A stretch of 64,000 nt of DNA, taken from assembly GCF_002109325.1 (NCBI RefSeq), contig NZ_CP015348.1, positions 1,646,501 to 1,710,500 of the forward strand, in the 5' to 3' direction. A model generated the notes under the pieces. The model saw only the letters and a program-made list of their open reading frames with translations, was not told where the DNA came from and did no database searches. The DNA comes from Sporosarcina ureae. Its GTDB lineage: Bacteria > Bacillota > Bacilli > Bacillales_A > Planococcaceae. Below are positions 22,051 through 32,612 of the stretch, piece by piece. The position numbers and the translations under genes are program-made. Position 1 is the first letter of the stretch. Every line of letters starts with the position of its first letter.

Positions 22051-23511
22051 TTATTTTGCGAATTTTCCAACGCGTTGAATAATTTTTTCTTTCCCAATCA
22101 ACGCAATTGCGTCCGGCAATTCAGGCCCTGATGTCTCACCCGTTGCTACTACACGCACAGGCATGAACAAATTTTTGCCTTTATGTCCTGTTTCCTTTTG
22201 CACAGCCTTAATCGCTGCTTTAATCGACGGTGCATCGAAAGTTTCTAGTTCTTCAAGTTGCTTCTTAAGTGACGTCATTACTTCTGGCACTTGTTCACCT
22301 GCCAAAATTTCTGATGCTGTTTCATCATATTCCACTGTGTCATGGAAGAACTGGGCAGATAGCTCAACGATTTCAGCACCGAAGCTCAATTGACCTTGGT
22401 ATAGCGCGATTAAATCGTGTACCCAAACTTGTTCTTCAGCTGACATATTTTCTGAAACCAATCCTGCAGCTTGTAGATGAGGTAATGTTAATTCAATTAC
22501 TTCTTCTAAAGAGAGTTTTTTAATATATTGATTATTCATCCACGTTAGCTTATCCGTATCGAACATCGATGGTGATTTGGACAAACGTGACTCATCAAAT
22601 TGCTCAACCAGTTCGTCATGCGAGAAGATCTCCTCTTCTCCGACAGGCGACCAACCAAGCAATGCGAAGAAATTAAACATCGCTTCCGGCAAATAACCTA
22701 AATCTTTATATTGTGTAATGAATTGAATGATGGATTCATCGCGTTTTGAAAGCTTCTTTCGTTCTTCGTTGACAATTAGCGTCATATGACCGAATCGTGG
22801 GTGGTCCCAACCGAATACGTCAAATACCATTAGTTGCTTCGGTGTATTCGTCAAATGCTCTTCTCCACGGAAAACATGTGAGATTTTCATCAAATGATCG
22901 TCCACTACTACCGCAAAGTTATACGTAGGAATACCATTCGTCTTCACCATTACCCAGTCACCGATGTCTTTTGATTCAAATGTGACTTCACCGCGCACAA
23001 GGTCATCGATTGTATACGTAACGTCTGCAGGAACACGCATACGGATGTTGTAAGATTTTCCTGCCTCTTCATTTTCTGCAACTTGTTCCGCTGTCAAATG
23101 GCGGCAAGTTCCATCATACATAGGCGCTGCGATTCCCGCTTCTATCTGTGCGTCACGCTTTGCTTCTAGCTCTTCAGGAGTACAGAAACATTTATAAGCA
23201 TGTCCATTTTCAAGCATTTCATCTGCATACTTCTTATATAAATCCAGACGTTCCATTTGACGATACGGTCCGTATTCTCCGCCAATATCAATTGATTCGT
23301 CATGATGGATACCGAGCCACGTTAAGTTTTCAAGTTGTGATAGTTCACCACTTTCAATATTTCGTGCTGTATCCGTGTCTTCAATACGAACAATGAATTT
23401 CCCGTCATAGTGACGAGCGAATAAATAGTTAAATAACGCGGTCCGCGCTCCACCAATATGTAGTTGGCCTGTTGGACTCGGTGCATAACGCACACGTACT
23501 TCTTGTGTCAT
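22051..23511 (-). CDS. gltX: Glutamyl-tRNA synthetase
   Basis: Class I synthetase, 486 residues. HIGG is at 18-21 in the context [17 protein letters not shown], and KLSKR at 253-257. The C-terminal anticodon-binding domain is complete. In Bacilli this enzyme is usually non-discriminating and also charges tRNA-Gln; that is family knowledge, not shown here. Confidence 0.97.
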   Translation of the reverse strand: MTQEVRVRYAPSPTGQLHIGGARTALFNYLFARHYDGKFIVRIEDTDTARNIESGELSQLENLTWLGIHHDESIDIGGEYGPYRQMERLDLYKKYADEMLENGHAYKCFCTPEELEAKRDAQIEAGIAAPMYDGTCRHLTAEQVAENEEAGKSYNIRMRVPADVTYTIDDLVRGEVTFESKDIGDWVMVKTNGIPTYNFAVVVDDHLMKISHVFRGEEHLTNTPKQLMVFDVFGWDHPRFGHMTLIVNEERKKLSKRDESIIQFITQYKDLGYLPEAMFNFFALLGWSPVGEEEIFSHDELVEQFDESRLSKSPSMFDTDKLTWMNNQYIKKLSLEEVIELTLPHLQAAGLVSENMSAEEQVWVHDLIALYQGQLSFGAEIVELSAQFFHDTVEYDETASEILAGEQVPEVMTSLKKQLEELETFDAPSIKAAIKAVQKETGHKGKNLFMPVRVVATGETSGPELPDAIALIGKEKIIQRVGKFAK

Positions 23512-23594
23512 AATATTTACCTCTCCGTTTCGAATTGATTACGTTCTTATATAATTTCCTATCTATTTTAACACTCTAGAAGATGTTTTGAAAG

Positions 23595-24074
23595 TTACTG
23601 GTTTTTCATCAGTAAAATCGTTGCCATCGCTGCGATTCCTTCTTCACGTCCAGGGAAGCCCAGACGTTCCGTAGTTGTAGCTTTCACATTCACTTGGGAT
23701 AGATCTGCTTCAAGCAGTTCTGCTACGCGCTCACGAATGTCTCCGATATATGGCGCCATTTTCGGACGTTGTGCAATAATCGTACAATCAATATTACCTA
23801 AACGATAGCCTTCTTCTTTTACCATCGTCCATACTTTCTCCAATAAAATAGCAGAGTCAGCGTCTTTGAACGCATCATCCGTATCTGGGAAATGTGTGCC
23901 AATATCCACTTTACCAATCGCACCAAGTGCAGCGTCTGTTACTGTGTGTAATAACACATCCGCATCAGAGTGACCGATCAATCCTTTTGTGTGCGGAATC
24001 GTGATACCGCCGATAATGAGTGGTCTACCTTCTTCAAATGCATGTACATCAAAACCTTGTCCGATTCGAAACAT
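23595..24074 (-). CDS. ispF: 2-C-methyl-D-erythritol 2,4-cyclodiphosphate synthase
   Basis: 159-residue trimeric MEP-pathway enzyme. DVH at 9-11 ([13 protein letters not shown]) and H43 in [14 protein letters not shown] context bind the metal. The C-terminal [18 protein letters not shown] is conserved. It lies 13 bases after ispD; an AGGAGGAAT site precedes the ATG. Confidence 0.97.
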   Translation of the reverse strand: MFRIGQGFDVHAFEEGRPLIIGGITIPHTKGLIGHSDADVLLHTVTDAALGAIGKVDIGTHFPDTDDAFKDADSAILLEKVWTMVKEEGYRLGNIDCTIIAQRPKMAPYIGDIRERVAELLEADLSQVNVKATTTERLGFPGREEGIAAMATILLMKNQ

Positions 24075-24087
24075 GGGGTTATTCCTC

Positions 24088-24777
24088 CTACTTTCTTCTT
24101 GCCAGTAAGATTTCGCCTATCGCGAGATCTTCTTGGGTTGTCATCTTTACATTATCATATGAACTTTCTACCACTTGCACGTCGTGACCCATCCGTTCCA
24201 CTAGCATGGATTCATCAGTACCAAGAAAGCCATCTCGAATAGCCGAGTCGGATGCTTCCTTCAACAATTGATATTGGAATGCCTGCGGTGTTTGTACAAG
24301 CCACAATTTTTCACGGTCTAACGTTTCTTTCACTGCTCCGTTTTCCGCGTACTTAATCGTATCTTTTGCTTTGACTGCCGCGATCGCCGCACCTTTTTCA
24401 TTCGCGGTGTTGACGAGCTCCGTAATGACTGATGATTTTAGGAAAGGTCTTGCCGCGTCATGGACGAGAACAACACCATTCCCTTGATACGCGTCAATAC
24501 AAGCCGCAACACTGTTTTGTCGCTCACCGCCACCTTCTACAAATGTGATAGGTTTTGCATGCGCACGCTGTCCAAGTATCTTTTGAATGGCGGCTTGTTC
24601 CTCCGGTTTCACGGCCATAATGACCTCTTCACAATTAGGGTCTTCTTGAAACACACCCACTGTGTGATACAAAATTGAATGCTCGCCTATTTTTAGGAAG
24701 AGCTTATTTTGTCCGGCACCCATTCGTTTGCCGCTTCCCGCAGCAGGAATCATCACTGTATATTTCACGTTTGTCAC
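24088..24777 (-). CDS. ispD: 2-C-methyl-D-erythritol 4-phosphate cytidylyltransferase
   Basis: 229-residue MEP-pathway enzyme. The nucleotide-binding loop is [15 protein letters not shown] at about 11-25, with VHDAARPF at about 104-111. The ispD-ispF pair makes two consecutive-but-one steps of isoprenoid synthesis and lies in the usual yacL-ispD-ispF order. Confidence 0.97.
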   Translation of the reverse strand: MTNVKYTVMIPAAGSGKRMGAGQNKLFLKIGEHSILYHTVGVFQEDPNCEEVIMAVKPEEQAAIQKILGQRAHAKPITFVEGGGERQNSVAACIDAYQGNGVVLVHDAARPFLKSSVITELVNTANEKGAAIAAVKAKDTIKYAENGAVKETLDREKLWLVQTPQAFQYQLLKEASDSAIRDGFLGTDESMLVERMGHDVQVVESSYDNVKMTTQEDLAIGEILLARRK

Positions 24778-24794
24778 TCTGCTTTCTATGCTAG

Positions 24795-25883
24795 TTATCG
24801 GCCTTTGGGTTTAGCAAAAATCATTCGACCCGCCGATGTTTGCAATACACTTGTTACTACTACATCAATAGCCTCTCCTATATGAGAACGACCATCCTCA
24901 ATTACAATCATGGTGCCGTCATCCAAGTATGCAACACCTTGATTATGTTCTTTACCATCTTTTATAACGACCACATGCATTTCTTCTCCCGGAATTACTA
25001 CAGGCTTCACTGCATTGGCAAGATCATTGATATTCAAAACTGCAACACCATGCAAATCAGATACTTTGTTTAAGTTGAAATCATTCGTTACAACCAGTCC
25101 ATCCATTTTCTTCGCCAGTTTGACCAGCTTTAAGTCTACTTCTGCCACATTCGGAATATCTTCATCCGTAATCAGCACTTGGGGTCCATCATCATTTTGT
25201 AAACGCTTTAGAATATCTAGGCCACGTCTACCTTTTGTTCGTTTCAATGTATCAGATGAATCCGCTATATGCTGTAATTCAGTCAACACAAACTGAGGCA
25301 CGACTAAAATCCCCTGTAAAAATCCTGTTGCTACAATGTCTGCAATACGTCCATCAATAATGACACTAGTATCCAATAATTTATATACATCTTTTTGTGG
25401 TGGAGTGACAACTGGTTCTGCCGATTCTTTCTTTTTCGCTGTTGTCATGCGTAAATTAGAAAATGCATTGATGAACTCTTCCCACTTTTTAAAACCTACT
25501 TGGAAACCTAAATAGCCTAGAAGAATAGATAATAAAACAGGCACAACTGAAGACACTACCGGAAAACCAATTGCACTTAGTCCGAAACTGAATAAAAATG
25601 CAACGATTAATCCTACGACTAATCCGATTGTACCGAATAACAAGTCCATGATCGGTGCTTTCAAGAGTCTTTCTTCAATCCATTTGATGAAATTCACAAT
25701 CGGCTCGGTTAAAAATAAGCTTAATAAAAATAGAATGATAGCTCCTATGATTGCCTCCACATAAGGGTTTTCAATGATGGGGCGTGATGTAAACTCAAAC
25801 ATTGCGAATAAGTACGGTAAGAATAAAACACCGAGAGTTCCTCCGATTAATAAGAATGAAACTTGGACTACTCTTTTCAACAT
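24795..25883 (-). CDS. yacL: PIN/TRAM-domain membrane protein YacL
   Basis: 362 residues. Four N-terminal membrane spans (about 5-27, 42-62, 80-100, 108-130) are followed by a PIN nuclease domain. The PIN domain starts DTSVIIDGRIADI (about 171-183) and has further acidic residues (LTELQHIAD, RGLDILKRL, NDFNLNKV). A C-terminal TRAM domain carries the GVAYLDDGTMIVIEDG segment. Conserved next to radA/ispD in Bacillales. Biochemical role is not settled. Confidence 0.93.
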   Translation of the reverse strand: MLKRVVQVSFLLIGGTLGVLFLPYLFAMFEFTSRPIIENPYVEAIIGAIILFLLSLFLTEPIVNFIKWIEERLLKAPIMDLLFGTIGLVVGLIVAFLFSFGLSAIGFPVVSSVVPVLLSILLGYLGFQVGFKKWEEFINAFSNLRMTTAKKKESAEPVVTPPQKDVYKLLDTSVIIDGRIADIVATGFLQGILVVPQFVLTELQHIADSSDTLKRTKGRRGLDILKRLQNDDGPQVLITDEDIPNVAEVDLKLVKLAKKMDGLVVTNDFNLNKVSDLHGVAVLNINDLANAVKPVVIPGEEMHVVVIKDGKEHNQGVAYLDDGTMIVIEDGRSHIGEAIDVVVTSVLQTSAGRMIFAKPKGR

Positions 25884-25947
25884 ATTCTTCCACCTCCTTT
25901 TCCTTCCTAATAGTATACAACGAATTGTAGTTAGCCGCTTAGGTTAA

Positions 25948-25973
25948 GTGAGGAATTTCTAAAAATTCCTCAC
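25948..25973. repeat. Inverted repeat between radA and yacL
   Basis: GTGAGGAATTT (25948-25958) and AAATTCCTCAC (25963-25973) are perfect complements with a 4-base loop. No T-tract follows on either strand. This spot is where disA lies in B. subtilis. Role unknown. Confidence 0.6.
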
Positions 25974-26046
25974 CACTCCTACTAGGACTATCTAAACAAC
26001 GGGAATGTTTCTTATATTTTTACGGGTGTCGCTATGTATACGATTA

Positions 26047-27417
26047 TTATCTGAATGCAATTCCTAATGCTTCCATTACCGTCTCCACACCGACCACTTC
26101 AATTCCTGACGGGACATCCCAACCACCCAGATTAGAGGATGGAATGATAATACGATCAAAACCAAGTTTTGCCGCTTCCGTCACACGTTGTTCTATTCTA
26201 GATACCCTTCTAACCTCACCTGTTAACCCTACTTCACCAACAAAACAATCTCGCGCACCGACGGCAGTGTCTTTAAAGCTCGATACGATACTTAGTAAAA
26301 CCGCCAAATCAATGGCTGGTTCATCTAGTTTAACGCCGCCTGCAACCTTAATATACGCATCCTGTGTCTGCAATAGCATTCCCGCACGTTTTTCCAATAC
26401 TGCCATCAATAACTGCACGCGGTTTTGATCCAATCCGGTTGCCATGCGCTTCGGATAATTGAAACTGGATGCTGTCAACAATGCCTGAATTTCAACGAGT
26501 ATAGGTCGTGTACCCTCCATAGACGCAACAATGGTAGAGCCCGCTCCACCTTGCGATCGCTCACGCAAAAACATTTCCGAAGGATTTAAGACTTCCTTTA
26601 AACCCGCTTGCAACATTTCAAAAATAGCAATTTCATTAGTGGAACCGAAACGGTTTTTGACACTTCGTAAAATACGGTATGTGTGGTGACGTTCACCTTC
26701 AAAATACAGCACCGTATCTACCATATGCTCAAGCAGTCGCGGACCTGCAATTTGCCCTTCTTTTGTCACGTGACCTACGAGGAATATCGCAATATTTTGC
26801 GTCTTTGCTATGCGCATTAATTCCGCAGTACATTCACGCACTTGCGATACGCTTCCTGGTGCTGATGATACTTCAGGATGATGTACAGTCTGAATCGAAT
26901 CCACAATTACAAATCTCGGCTTCACTTCATCTACAGTTTCATTGATCATCGCTAAATCTGTTTCGGCATAAATATATAGCTCATCTGACTTCACACCTAA
27001 ACGTTCCGCACGTAACTTAGTTTGCTTAATCGATTCCTCTCCTGATATATACAGTACGCGCTGTTGTTGATTTGCAAGCAGTGACGAGACTTGAAGTAAT
27101 AAAGTAGATTTCCCAATACCCGGATCACCACCGATTAATATGAGCGAGCCTGGAACAATCCCGCCTCCAAGTACGCGGTTTAATTCCTCTAATTCCGTTT
27201 TGACACGCGGCTCTTCAGCCATTTCCACCTGACTAATCGGTAAAGCTTTCTGCTTCACTCTTTCACCATGCTGAAATGCAGCACGCGGTCCTTTTTGTAC
27301 GATCTCTACTTCTTCATCCATCGTATTCCATTCTCCACAACCAGGACAGCGCCCCATCCATTTGGCTGACTCATATCCACAAGAACGGCACATGAACTTC
27401 GATTTACGCTTAGCCAT
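26047..27417 (-). CDS. radA: DNA repair protein RadA (Sms)
   Basis: 456-residue DnaB-like branch-migration helicase for recombination intermediates. The C4 zinc finger uses C10, C13, C24 and C27. Walker A is [10 protein letters not shown] at 96-105. The RadA-specific KNRFGS is at 254-259, followed by a Lon-protease-like C-terminal domain. In the clpC operon order. Confidence 0.97.
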   Translation of the reverse strand: MAKRKSKFMCRSCGYESAKWMGRCPGCGEWNTMDEEVEIVQKGPRAAFQHGERVKQKALPISQVEMAEEPRVKTELEELNRVLGGGIVPGSLILIGGDPGIGKSTLLLQVSSLLANQQQRVLYISGEESIKQTKLRAERLGVKSDELYIYAETDLAMINETVDEVKPRFVIVDSIQTVHHPEVSSAPGSVSQVRECTAELMRIAKTQNIAIFLVGHVTKEGQIAGPRLLEHMVDTVLYFEGERHHTYRILRSVKNRFGSTNEIAIFEMLQAGLKEVLNPSEMFLRERSQGGAGSTIVASMEGTRPILVEIQALLTASSFNYPKRMATGLDQNRVQLLMAVLEKRAGMLLQTQDAYIKVAGGVKLDEPAIDLAVLLSIVSSFKDTAVGARDCFVGEVGLTGEVRRVSRIEQRVTEAAKLGFDRIIIPSSNLGGWDVPSGIEVVGVETVMEALGIAFR

Positions 27418-27447
27418 ACACTCTCTCCTTATTGAAAAATACGAAAA

Positions 27448-27492
27448 GGACAGCCCGCTGCGCTTTTTAAAAACTAAGCGAGCGAGCTATCC
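27448..27492 (-). terminator. Imperfect terminator after clpC
   Basis: On the minus strand GGATAGCTCGCTCGCTT pairs with AAGCGCAGCGGGCTGTCC with a few mismatches, followed by CCTTTTCGTATTTTT. This would limit read-through from clpC into radA. Confidence 0.65.
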
Positions 27493-27506
27493 GGAACATC
27501 ATATTA

Positions 27507-29957
27507 TTATTTTTCTGCTGCTACTACTGTTTGTTTCTCCGTGCGTACGATGAACTTGTCATCTTCTACGTCAACGATCACTTTTTCACCCATCAGAACT
27601 TTACCTTCAAGTAACTCTTCAGATAAACGATCTTCTACATGTTTTTGCAATGCACGACGTAATGGACGAGCTCCGTACTCCGGATCATATCCTTCTTCCG
27701 TGATTTTATCTTTAGCGGACTCAGTCAACACCAATTCGATGTCTTGTTCAGTCAAACGCTTAGAAAGTTCATCACTCATCAAGCTGACGATTTCACGTAA
27801 GTGCTCTTTCTCCAATGAATGGAAGACAATCATGTCATCCACACGGTTCAAGAACTCTGGTCGGAATGTTTTCTTCAATTCTGCAAGCATTTTTTCTTTC
27901 ATGTCATCGTAGTCGGATTCACCATCTTGAATATTAAAGCCGACATAGCGGTTTTTCTTCAATTCAGTTGCTCCAACGTTCGAAGTCATGATGATTACCG
28001 TGTTGCGGAAATCAACTGTACGTCCTTTAGAATCTGTTAAGCGTCCGTCCTCCAATACTTGTAATAGTATATTAAAGACATCTGGATGCGCTTTTTCAAT
28101 TTCATCTAGCAATACAACTGAGTACGGCTTACGGCGAACCTTCTCAGTTAATTGACCACCTTCATCATATCCTACATATCCTGGAGGTGATCCGACTAAA
28201 CGAGAAGTTGAATGTTTCTCCATGTATTCGGACATATCGATGCGAATCATTGCATCTTCATCGCCGAACATCACTTCTGCCAACGCACGGCCCAGTTCAG
28301 TTTTACCTACACCAGTTGGTCCTAGGAAAATGAATGAACCAATCGGACGCTTCGGATCTTTCAATCCTGCACGTGCTCGACGGATAGCTTTCGAAATAGA
28401 TAACACAGCTTCTTTTTGGCCTATGACACGCTGATGCAAAATCTCTTCCATGTTCAGTAATTTAGCTGACTCTGTCTCTGCAATCTTGTCAACAGGAATT
28501 CCTGTCCACATCGCTACAACAGACGCAATATCATTTACTGTCACTTCGGATTCAGTCTGTCCTTGTTTTTCCTTCCAAGCGGCTTTCGTTGTTTCTAATT
28601 CTTCCTTCATCTTCTGCTCTTTATCACGATAAGAAGCGGCTTTTTCAAATTCTTGGCTTTGAACAGCTGCATTCTTCTCGGAACGAATTGCTTCAAGTTT
28701 CACTTCAAGCTCCTTCAAGTTAGGAGGAGTAGTATACGAGCGTAAGCGCACTTTTGATCCAGCTTCGTCAATCAAGTCGATCGCTTTGTCTGGCAAGAAA
28801 CGGTCTGAAATATAGCGGTCGGACATTTTCGCTGCCGCTTCGACTGCTTCATCTGTAATCTTTACACGGTGATGCGCCTCATAACGATCGCGCAAGCCTT
28901 TGATAATTTGTATCGTTTCATCTACTGAAGGCTCATCAACTTGGATCGGCTGGAAACGACGCTCAAGTGCTGCATCCTTTTCAATATATTTACGATATTC
29001 ATCAAGTGTTGTAGCACCGATACATTGTAGTTCACCGCGTGCAAGAGATGGTTTCAAGATGTTGGATGCATCAATAGCACCTTCTGCTCCACCTGCACCG
29101 ATCAACGTGTGTAATTCATCGATGAATAAGATAATATTGCCCGCTTGACGGATTTCTTCCATTACCTTCTTCATTCTATCTTCAAATTCACCACGGTATT
29201 TCGTACCCGCAACGACTGTCCCCATATCAAGCGTCATAACGCGCTTATCACGTAAGATTTCTGGTACTTCGTTACTCACTACTTGCTGTGCCAAGCCTTC
29301 TGCAATCGCTGTTTTACCAACGCCTGGTTCCCCAATTAACACGGGGTTGTTTTTCGTGCGACGCGCTAAGACTTCAATAACGCGTGTGATTTCTTTGCTA
29401 CGACCAATTACCGGATCCAATGTACCTTCACGTGCAATTTCAGTTAAATCACGTGCTAAGCTATCCAATGTCGGTGTTGCTGCTGATGCAGAATTCGCTG
29501 GATTATTAACTGAACTCTCATCATTACCAAGTAACTGAAGTACTTGTTGACGTGCTTTATTTAAACTAACACCCGCATTATTTAGAACGCGTGCAGCGAC
29601 GCCTTCTCCTTCTCGAATCAAAGCCAATAAAATATGCTCAGTACCGATATAAGAATGTCCCAGTTTGCGTGACTCATCTACAGATAACTCGATAACTCGT
29701 TTTGCACGAGGAGTATAATGAACAATCGGACCCACGTCTTTAGAGCCCACACCTACCAAAACTTCTACTTCACGTTCAATAGTATCTGCATTCACATTAA
29801 TTGCTTCAAGAGCTTTCGCTGCGATGCCGCCACCTTCTCGAATCAAACCAAGTAAAATATGCTCAGTACCAATAGATTCATGTTTTAAACGTATTGCCTC
29901 TTCTTGGGCCAGTTGTAAAACCTTTTGTGCACGTTGTGTAAATCGATTAAACATCAT
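27507..29957 (-). CDS. clpC: ATP-dependent Clp protease ATP-binding subunit ClpC
   Basis: AAA+ unfoldase that feeds ClpP and, with the McsB adaptor, degrades arginine-phosphorylated proteins. 816 residues from ATG 29955-29957 ([17 protein letters not shown]). The GAAAGAGGGG site lies 6-7 bases upstream, which favours this start over an ATG two codons earlier. It has two N-domain repeats, Walker A GEPGVGKT (first AAA) and GPTGVGKT (second AAA), and an M-domain/UVR segment in between. It has its own CtsR-type promoter upstream. Confidence 0.97.
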   Translation of the reverse strand: MMFNRFTQRAQKVLQLAQEEAIRLKHESIGTEHILLGLIREGGGIAAKALEAINVNADTIEREVEVLVGVGSKDVGPIVHYTPRAKRVIELSVDESRKLGHSYIGTEHILLALIREGEGVAARVLNNAGVSLNKARQQVLQLLGNDESSVNNPANSASAATPTLDSLARDLTEIAREGTLDPVIGRSKEITRVIEVLARRTKNNPVLIGEPGVGKTAIAEGLAQQVVSNEVPEILRDKRVMTLDMGTVVAGTKYRGEFEDRMKKVMEEIRQAGNIILFIDELHTLIGAGGAEGAIDASNILKPSLARGELQCIGATTLDEYRKYIEKDAALERRFQPIQVDEPSVDETIQIIKGLRDRYEAHHRVKITDEAVEAAAKMSDRYISDRFLPDKAIDLIDEAGSKVRLRSYTTPPNLKELEVKLEAIRSEKNAAVQSQEFEKAASYRDKEQKMKEELETTKAAWKEKQGQTESEVTVNDIASVVAMWTGIPVDKIAETESAKLLNMEEILHQRVIGQKEAVLSISKAIRRARAGLKDPKRPIGSFIFLGPTGVGKTELGRALAEVMFGDEDAMIRIDMSEYMEKHSTSRLVGSPPGYVGYDEGGQLTEKVRRKPYSVVLLDEIEKAHPDVFNILLQVLEDGRLTDSKGRTVDFRNTVIIMTSNVGATELKKNRYVGFNIQDGESDYDDMKEKMLAELKKTFRPEFLNRVDDMIVFHSLEKEHLREIVSLMSDELSKRLTEQDIELVLTESAKDKITEEGYDPEYGARPLRRALQKHVEDRLSEELLEGKVLMGEKVIVDVEDDKFIVRTEKQTVVAAEK

Positions 29958-30088
29958 ATTCATTCCCCTCTTTCCTTCATTCAGTGGACTATACTCTATG
30001 TTATGCAAAATAACGCATCGTTGCTTTGTTTCCTATCACTTATATATATTCAAGTCAGTTCGCGATACAACCAAATCCGCATATTGAC

Positions 30089-30135
30089 TTTGACTATCTT
30101 TGATTAATTATAAATCTTCTTTATCCTACTTGCAA
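30089..30135 (-). promoter_or_regulatory. clpC promoter with CtsR operator
   Basis: TTGCAA (30130-30135), 17 bases, TATAAT (30107-30112) on the minus strand. Just downstream, the heptad array TCAAAGATAGTCAAAGTCAA (30085-30104) matches the CtsR consensus RGTCAAA-NAN-RGTCAAA closely. The same 20 bases recur upstream of ctsR. Confidence 0.88.
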
Positions 30136-30144
30136 AAACTTTGC

Positions 30145-31233
30145 TCACGATGGATCAGTATCTTGCTCTGGTACAGAAGATTTCCCTACACCCAGCCGAT
30201 TACGGAACAATTGTGCACGAAGGATATCACGCTCATCTGATGTTAATTCTGCACCCGCATATTGCTGAAGGAAACCCGGCTGCATGAAAATCATCAATTC
30301 ATTCAAAATAGACATGTCGATATTTTCGAATATACCTAAATCAATACCCAATCGGACGTCAGACAAACATTTTGCCGCTTCTGCCGATGGTAAAATCCGT
30401 GAATGTGTCAGCGTCCCAAGCGCTCTGAATAATCTATTCTCCAAGTGAACTTCCGATTTGGCCAATAATAGTTCGCGTGATTTCTTTTCATGCGCTATCA
30501 GACGTTTCGCAATACTTTCCAAGTCTTTCAGGATTTCTTCTTCTGATTTGCCTAGTGTGATTTGATTGGAAATCTGATAAATATTTCCGAGCGCTTCGCT
30601 GCCTTCTCCATAACTTCCTCTTACGACCATTCCAAGCCTTGATATCGCTGGAATAATGCGTTCAATTTGTTTAGTAATCGTCAGTGCAGGTAAATGCATC
30701 ATGACCGATGCGCGCATTCCTGTACCTGTGTTGGATGGACAACTAGTCAAATAGCCAAACGTCTCATCAAATGCATAGTCTAAATTCTTTTCTAACTCGC
30801 TGTCTACTTGATCAGCATGTTCATACGCCTGATCAATTTGAAAACCTGGATAAATGCATTGAATGCGAATATGATCTTCTTCATTCACCATAATACTGAT
30901 TGTTTCATCTTCCGACAGTAGAACAGATCCGTGCTTTTTAGGATCAATTAACTGCGGACTGACTAAGTGCTTCTCGACTAAAATTTGTCTCTCAAGTGGT
31001 GTTAAATCTTTCATAGTAGTACCAGTAAAGTGGTGATCCTCCATCGTCTCGACTGCATGATTCAATGCCTCACTGACATCATTTGCATCTTCTTGCGACG
31101 CGCTTATTGGAAATAAGTGTTTTTGGAGGTTGCGGGCCAGTCTAATTCTTGTGGATAGGACGATGTCGGCATGTTCCCCTTCTGCTACCATCCAACCCGT
31201 CAGTTCCTGTTTGATGAATTTTTCAAATGACAT
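30145..31233 (-). CDS. mcsB: Protein arginine kinase McsB
   Basis: 362-residue phosphagen-kinase-like enzyme that phosphorylates arginines. This marks proteins for ClpCP and inactivates CtsR. Start ATG 31231-31233 (MSFEKFIKQELTGW) has GGAGGTGA 7-8 bases upstream; the more upstream ATG is part of that site. Nucleotide-binding arginines are in STRIRLARN, and the conserved CPSNTGTGMRASVMMHLP loop is present. It overlaps mcsA by 11 bases. Confidence 0.96.
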   Translation of the reverse strand: MSFEKFIKQELTGWMVAEGEHADIVLSTRIRLARNLQKHLFPISASQEDANDVSEALNHAVETMEDHHFTGTTMKDLTPLERQILVEKHLVSPQLIDPKKHGSVLLSEDETISIMVNEEDHIRIQCIYPGFQIDQAYEHADQVDSELEKNLDYAFDETFGYLTSCPSNTGTGMRASVMMHLPALTITKQIERIIPAISRLGMVVRGSYGEGSEALGNIYQISNQITLGKSEEEILKDLESIAKRLIAHEKKSRELLLAKSEVHLENRLFRALGTLTHSRILPSAEAAKCLSDVRLGIDLGIFENIDMSILNELMIFMQPGFLQQYAGAELTSDERDILRAQLFRNRLGVGKSSVPEQDTDPS

Positions 31234-31774
31234 GTTGATCGTCACCTCCATCTTCCAGTTGCTGTTTCAGCTGATTCGCCTCATCCCGCAAAGATGCGGC
31301 TTCTTCAAACCGTTCATCTTCTACGGCCTCTCGCATTTTCGTACGGATATCTTCAAGCTTTTTCTTTAAAGCAAAACGTTCATTAAGCGAAACCGGTATT
31401 TTCCCTCGGTGTTGCGCGTGACCGTTGTGTAATTTTGCAAACACCCTTGGCAACTGTCCACGAAATGCATCGTAACATGTAGCACAGCCAAACTTTCCAC
31501 TGTCGAGAAAACGATGGAAGGTTAAACCACAGTTCGGACATTTCGGACCATCCGGAAGCGTTTCACCGGTTTTCTGTTCTGGAAATATTTCAGAACCTCC
31601 TAACCAGTGTGCCAAGAATTGTTGAATCGACAAAGGTTCTTGATCAGGACTGAAAGAAAATGTCTGCGAATAAAACGCACATTTATCACATAAATGGCGC
31701 TCTGTTATACCATTTGGTGTTTCTTGTTTAAACACGACAGTAGCGGGTCGTTCTTTACAGTTTTCACAAAGCAT
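31223..31774 (-). CDS. mcsA: McsA, zinc-binding activator of McsB
   Basis: 183-residue protein with CxxC pairs: CENC at 3-6, CDKC, then CPNC and CATC. A C-terminal UVR motif follows (KKKLEDIRTKMREAVEDERFEEAASLRDE). In B. subtilis McsA activates McsB kinase and acts in heavy-metal and heat stress. Second gene of ctsR-mcsA-mcsB. Confidence 0.95.
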   Translation of the reverse strand: MLCENCKERPATVVFKQETPNGITERHLCDKCAFYSQTFSFSPDQEPLSIQQFLAHWLGGSEIFPEQKTGETLPDGPKCPNCGLTFHRFLDSGKFGCATCYDAFRGQLPRVFAKLHNGHAQHRGKIPVSLNERFALKKKLEDIRTKMREAVEDERFEEAASLRDEANQLKQQLEDGGDDQHVI

Positions 31775-31785
31775 CGGGACTCACC

Positions 31786-32256
31786 TCATTCTATCTCTTC
31801 ATATATTAATGTAACTAACATGGCGCGAAGGATACGCGATCGCAGTGCATCACGCTCAGGCAACATATAACGCAGTGTTGTACGTCCCACTGCCGCGAGC
31901 ATCAGTTTAGCTTCACGCTCTGTAATGACTTGTTCTTCAATTAAACGAATAATCACATCTTCCGCCATAGTGGAGGACGCTTCACTTTCTAAAACTTCTA
32001 GCGCTTGTTCAAGTAAGTCTTTTCGGGAGTTGGTACGCACGCGATAAATCCGGATGTAGCCCCCACCTCCGCGTTTAGACTCTACAGCGTAGCCACGCTC
32101 GACTGTAAATCGCGTTTTAATCACGTAGTTAATCTGTGAAGGAACGCATTGAAACTTCTCAGCAATCTCATTTCGTTTGATTTCAATAGAAGCACTATCT
32201 TCCTCTTCGATAATCGACTTCAAATACCCTTCTATAATGTCAGAAATATTACGCAT
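31786..32256 (-). CDS. ctsR: Transcriptional repressor CtsR
   Basis: 156-residue class III heat-shock repressor. The N-terminal winged helix binds heptad operators. The glycine-rich wing KRGGGGYIRI spans 61-70; R62 is the residue that McsB targets in the family. A CtsR operator overlaps its own promoter, so it is autoregulated. Confidence 0.97.
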   Translation of the reverse strand: MRNISDIIEGYLKSIIEEEDSASIEIKRNEIAEKFQCVPSQINYVIKTRFTVERGYAVESKRGGGGYIRIYRVRTNSRKDLLEQALEVLESEASSTMAEDVIIRLIEEQVITEREAKLMLAAVGRTTLRYMLPERDALRSRILRAMLVTLIYEEIE

Positions 32257-32287
32257 CTCGTCACCTCGTTTCGCTCAACGTTCTAGT

Positions 32288-32340
32288 TGACTTTGACTAT
32301 CTTTGACTTGATTGTATCGCAAAAATCGGACATGATGCAA
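32288..32340 (-). promoter_or_regulatory. ctsR promoter with CtsR operator
   Basis: TTGCAT (32335-32340), 18 bases, TACAAT (32311-32316) on the minus strand. The same 20-base operator as at clpC follows directly (32288-32307, core AGTCAAAGATAGTCAAA 32292-32308). From 32341 to 32530 I see no gene or clear signal. Confidence 0.88.
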
Positions 32341-32530
32341 TTCATTTGTTTGTATGTATACCTGTTTAGGCTGAAAGGAAACCTGTTGCTAGGTTGTCAC
32401 ATTAGGCTATTTATTATTCAATTAGTTACCAGACAAAAACATAGTGAGTTGGTAGGGACTGTTGATTACACTCCAAACAGACGCTTTCAACTATGATTGG
32501 TTATTACAATCTTCTAAAAAAATATCGATT

Positions 32531-32580
32531 GAAAAATAAAAGACTGAAGAACAGATCCTCATAGCGGATCGTCTTCAGTC
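32531..32580 (-). terminator. Terminator after bioB
   Basis: GACTGAAGA (32542-32550) pairs with TCTTCAGTC (32572-32580), with an inner GATCC/GGATC pairing, then TTTTATTTTTC on the minus strand. Confidence 0.9.
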
Positions 32581-32612
32581 ATATACTGTACAAAATTTTA
32601 GTTCTTTTCTCT

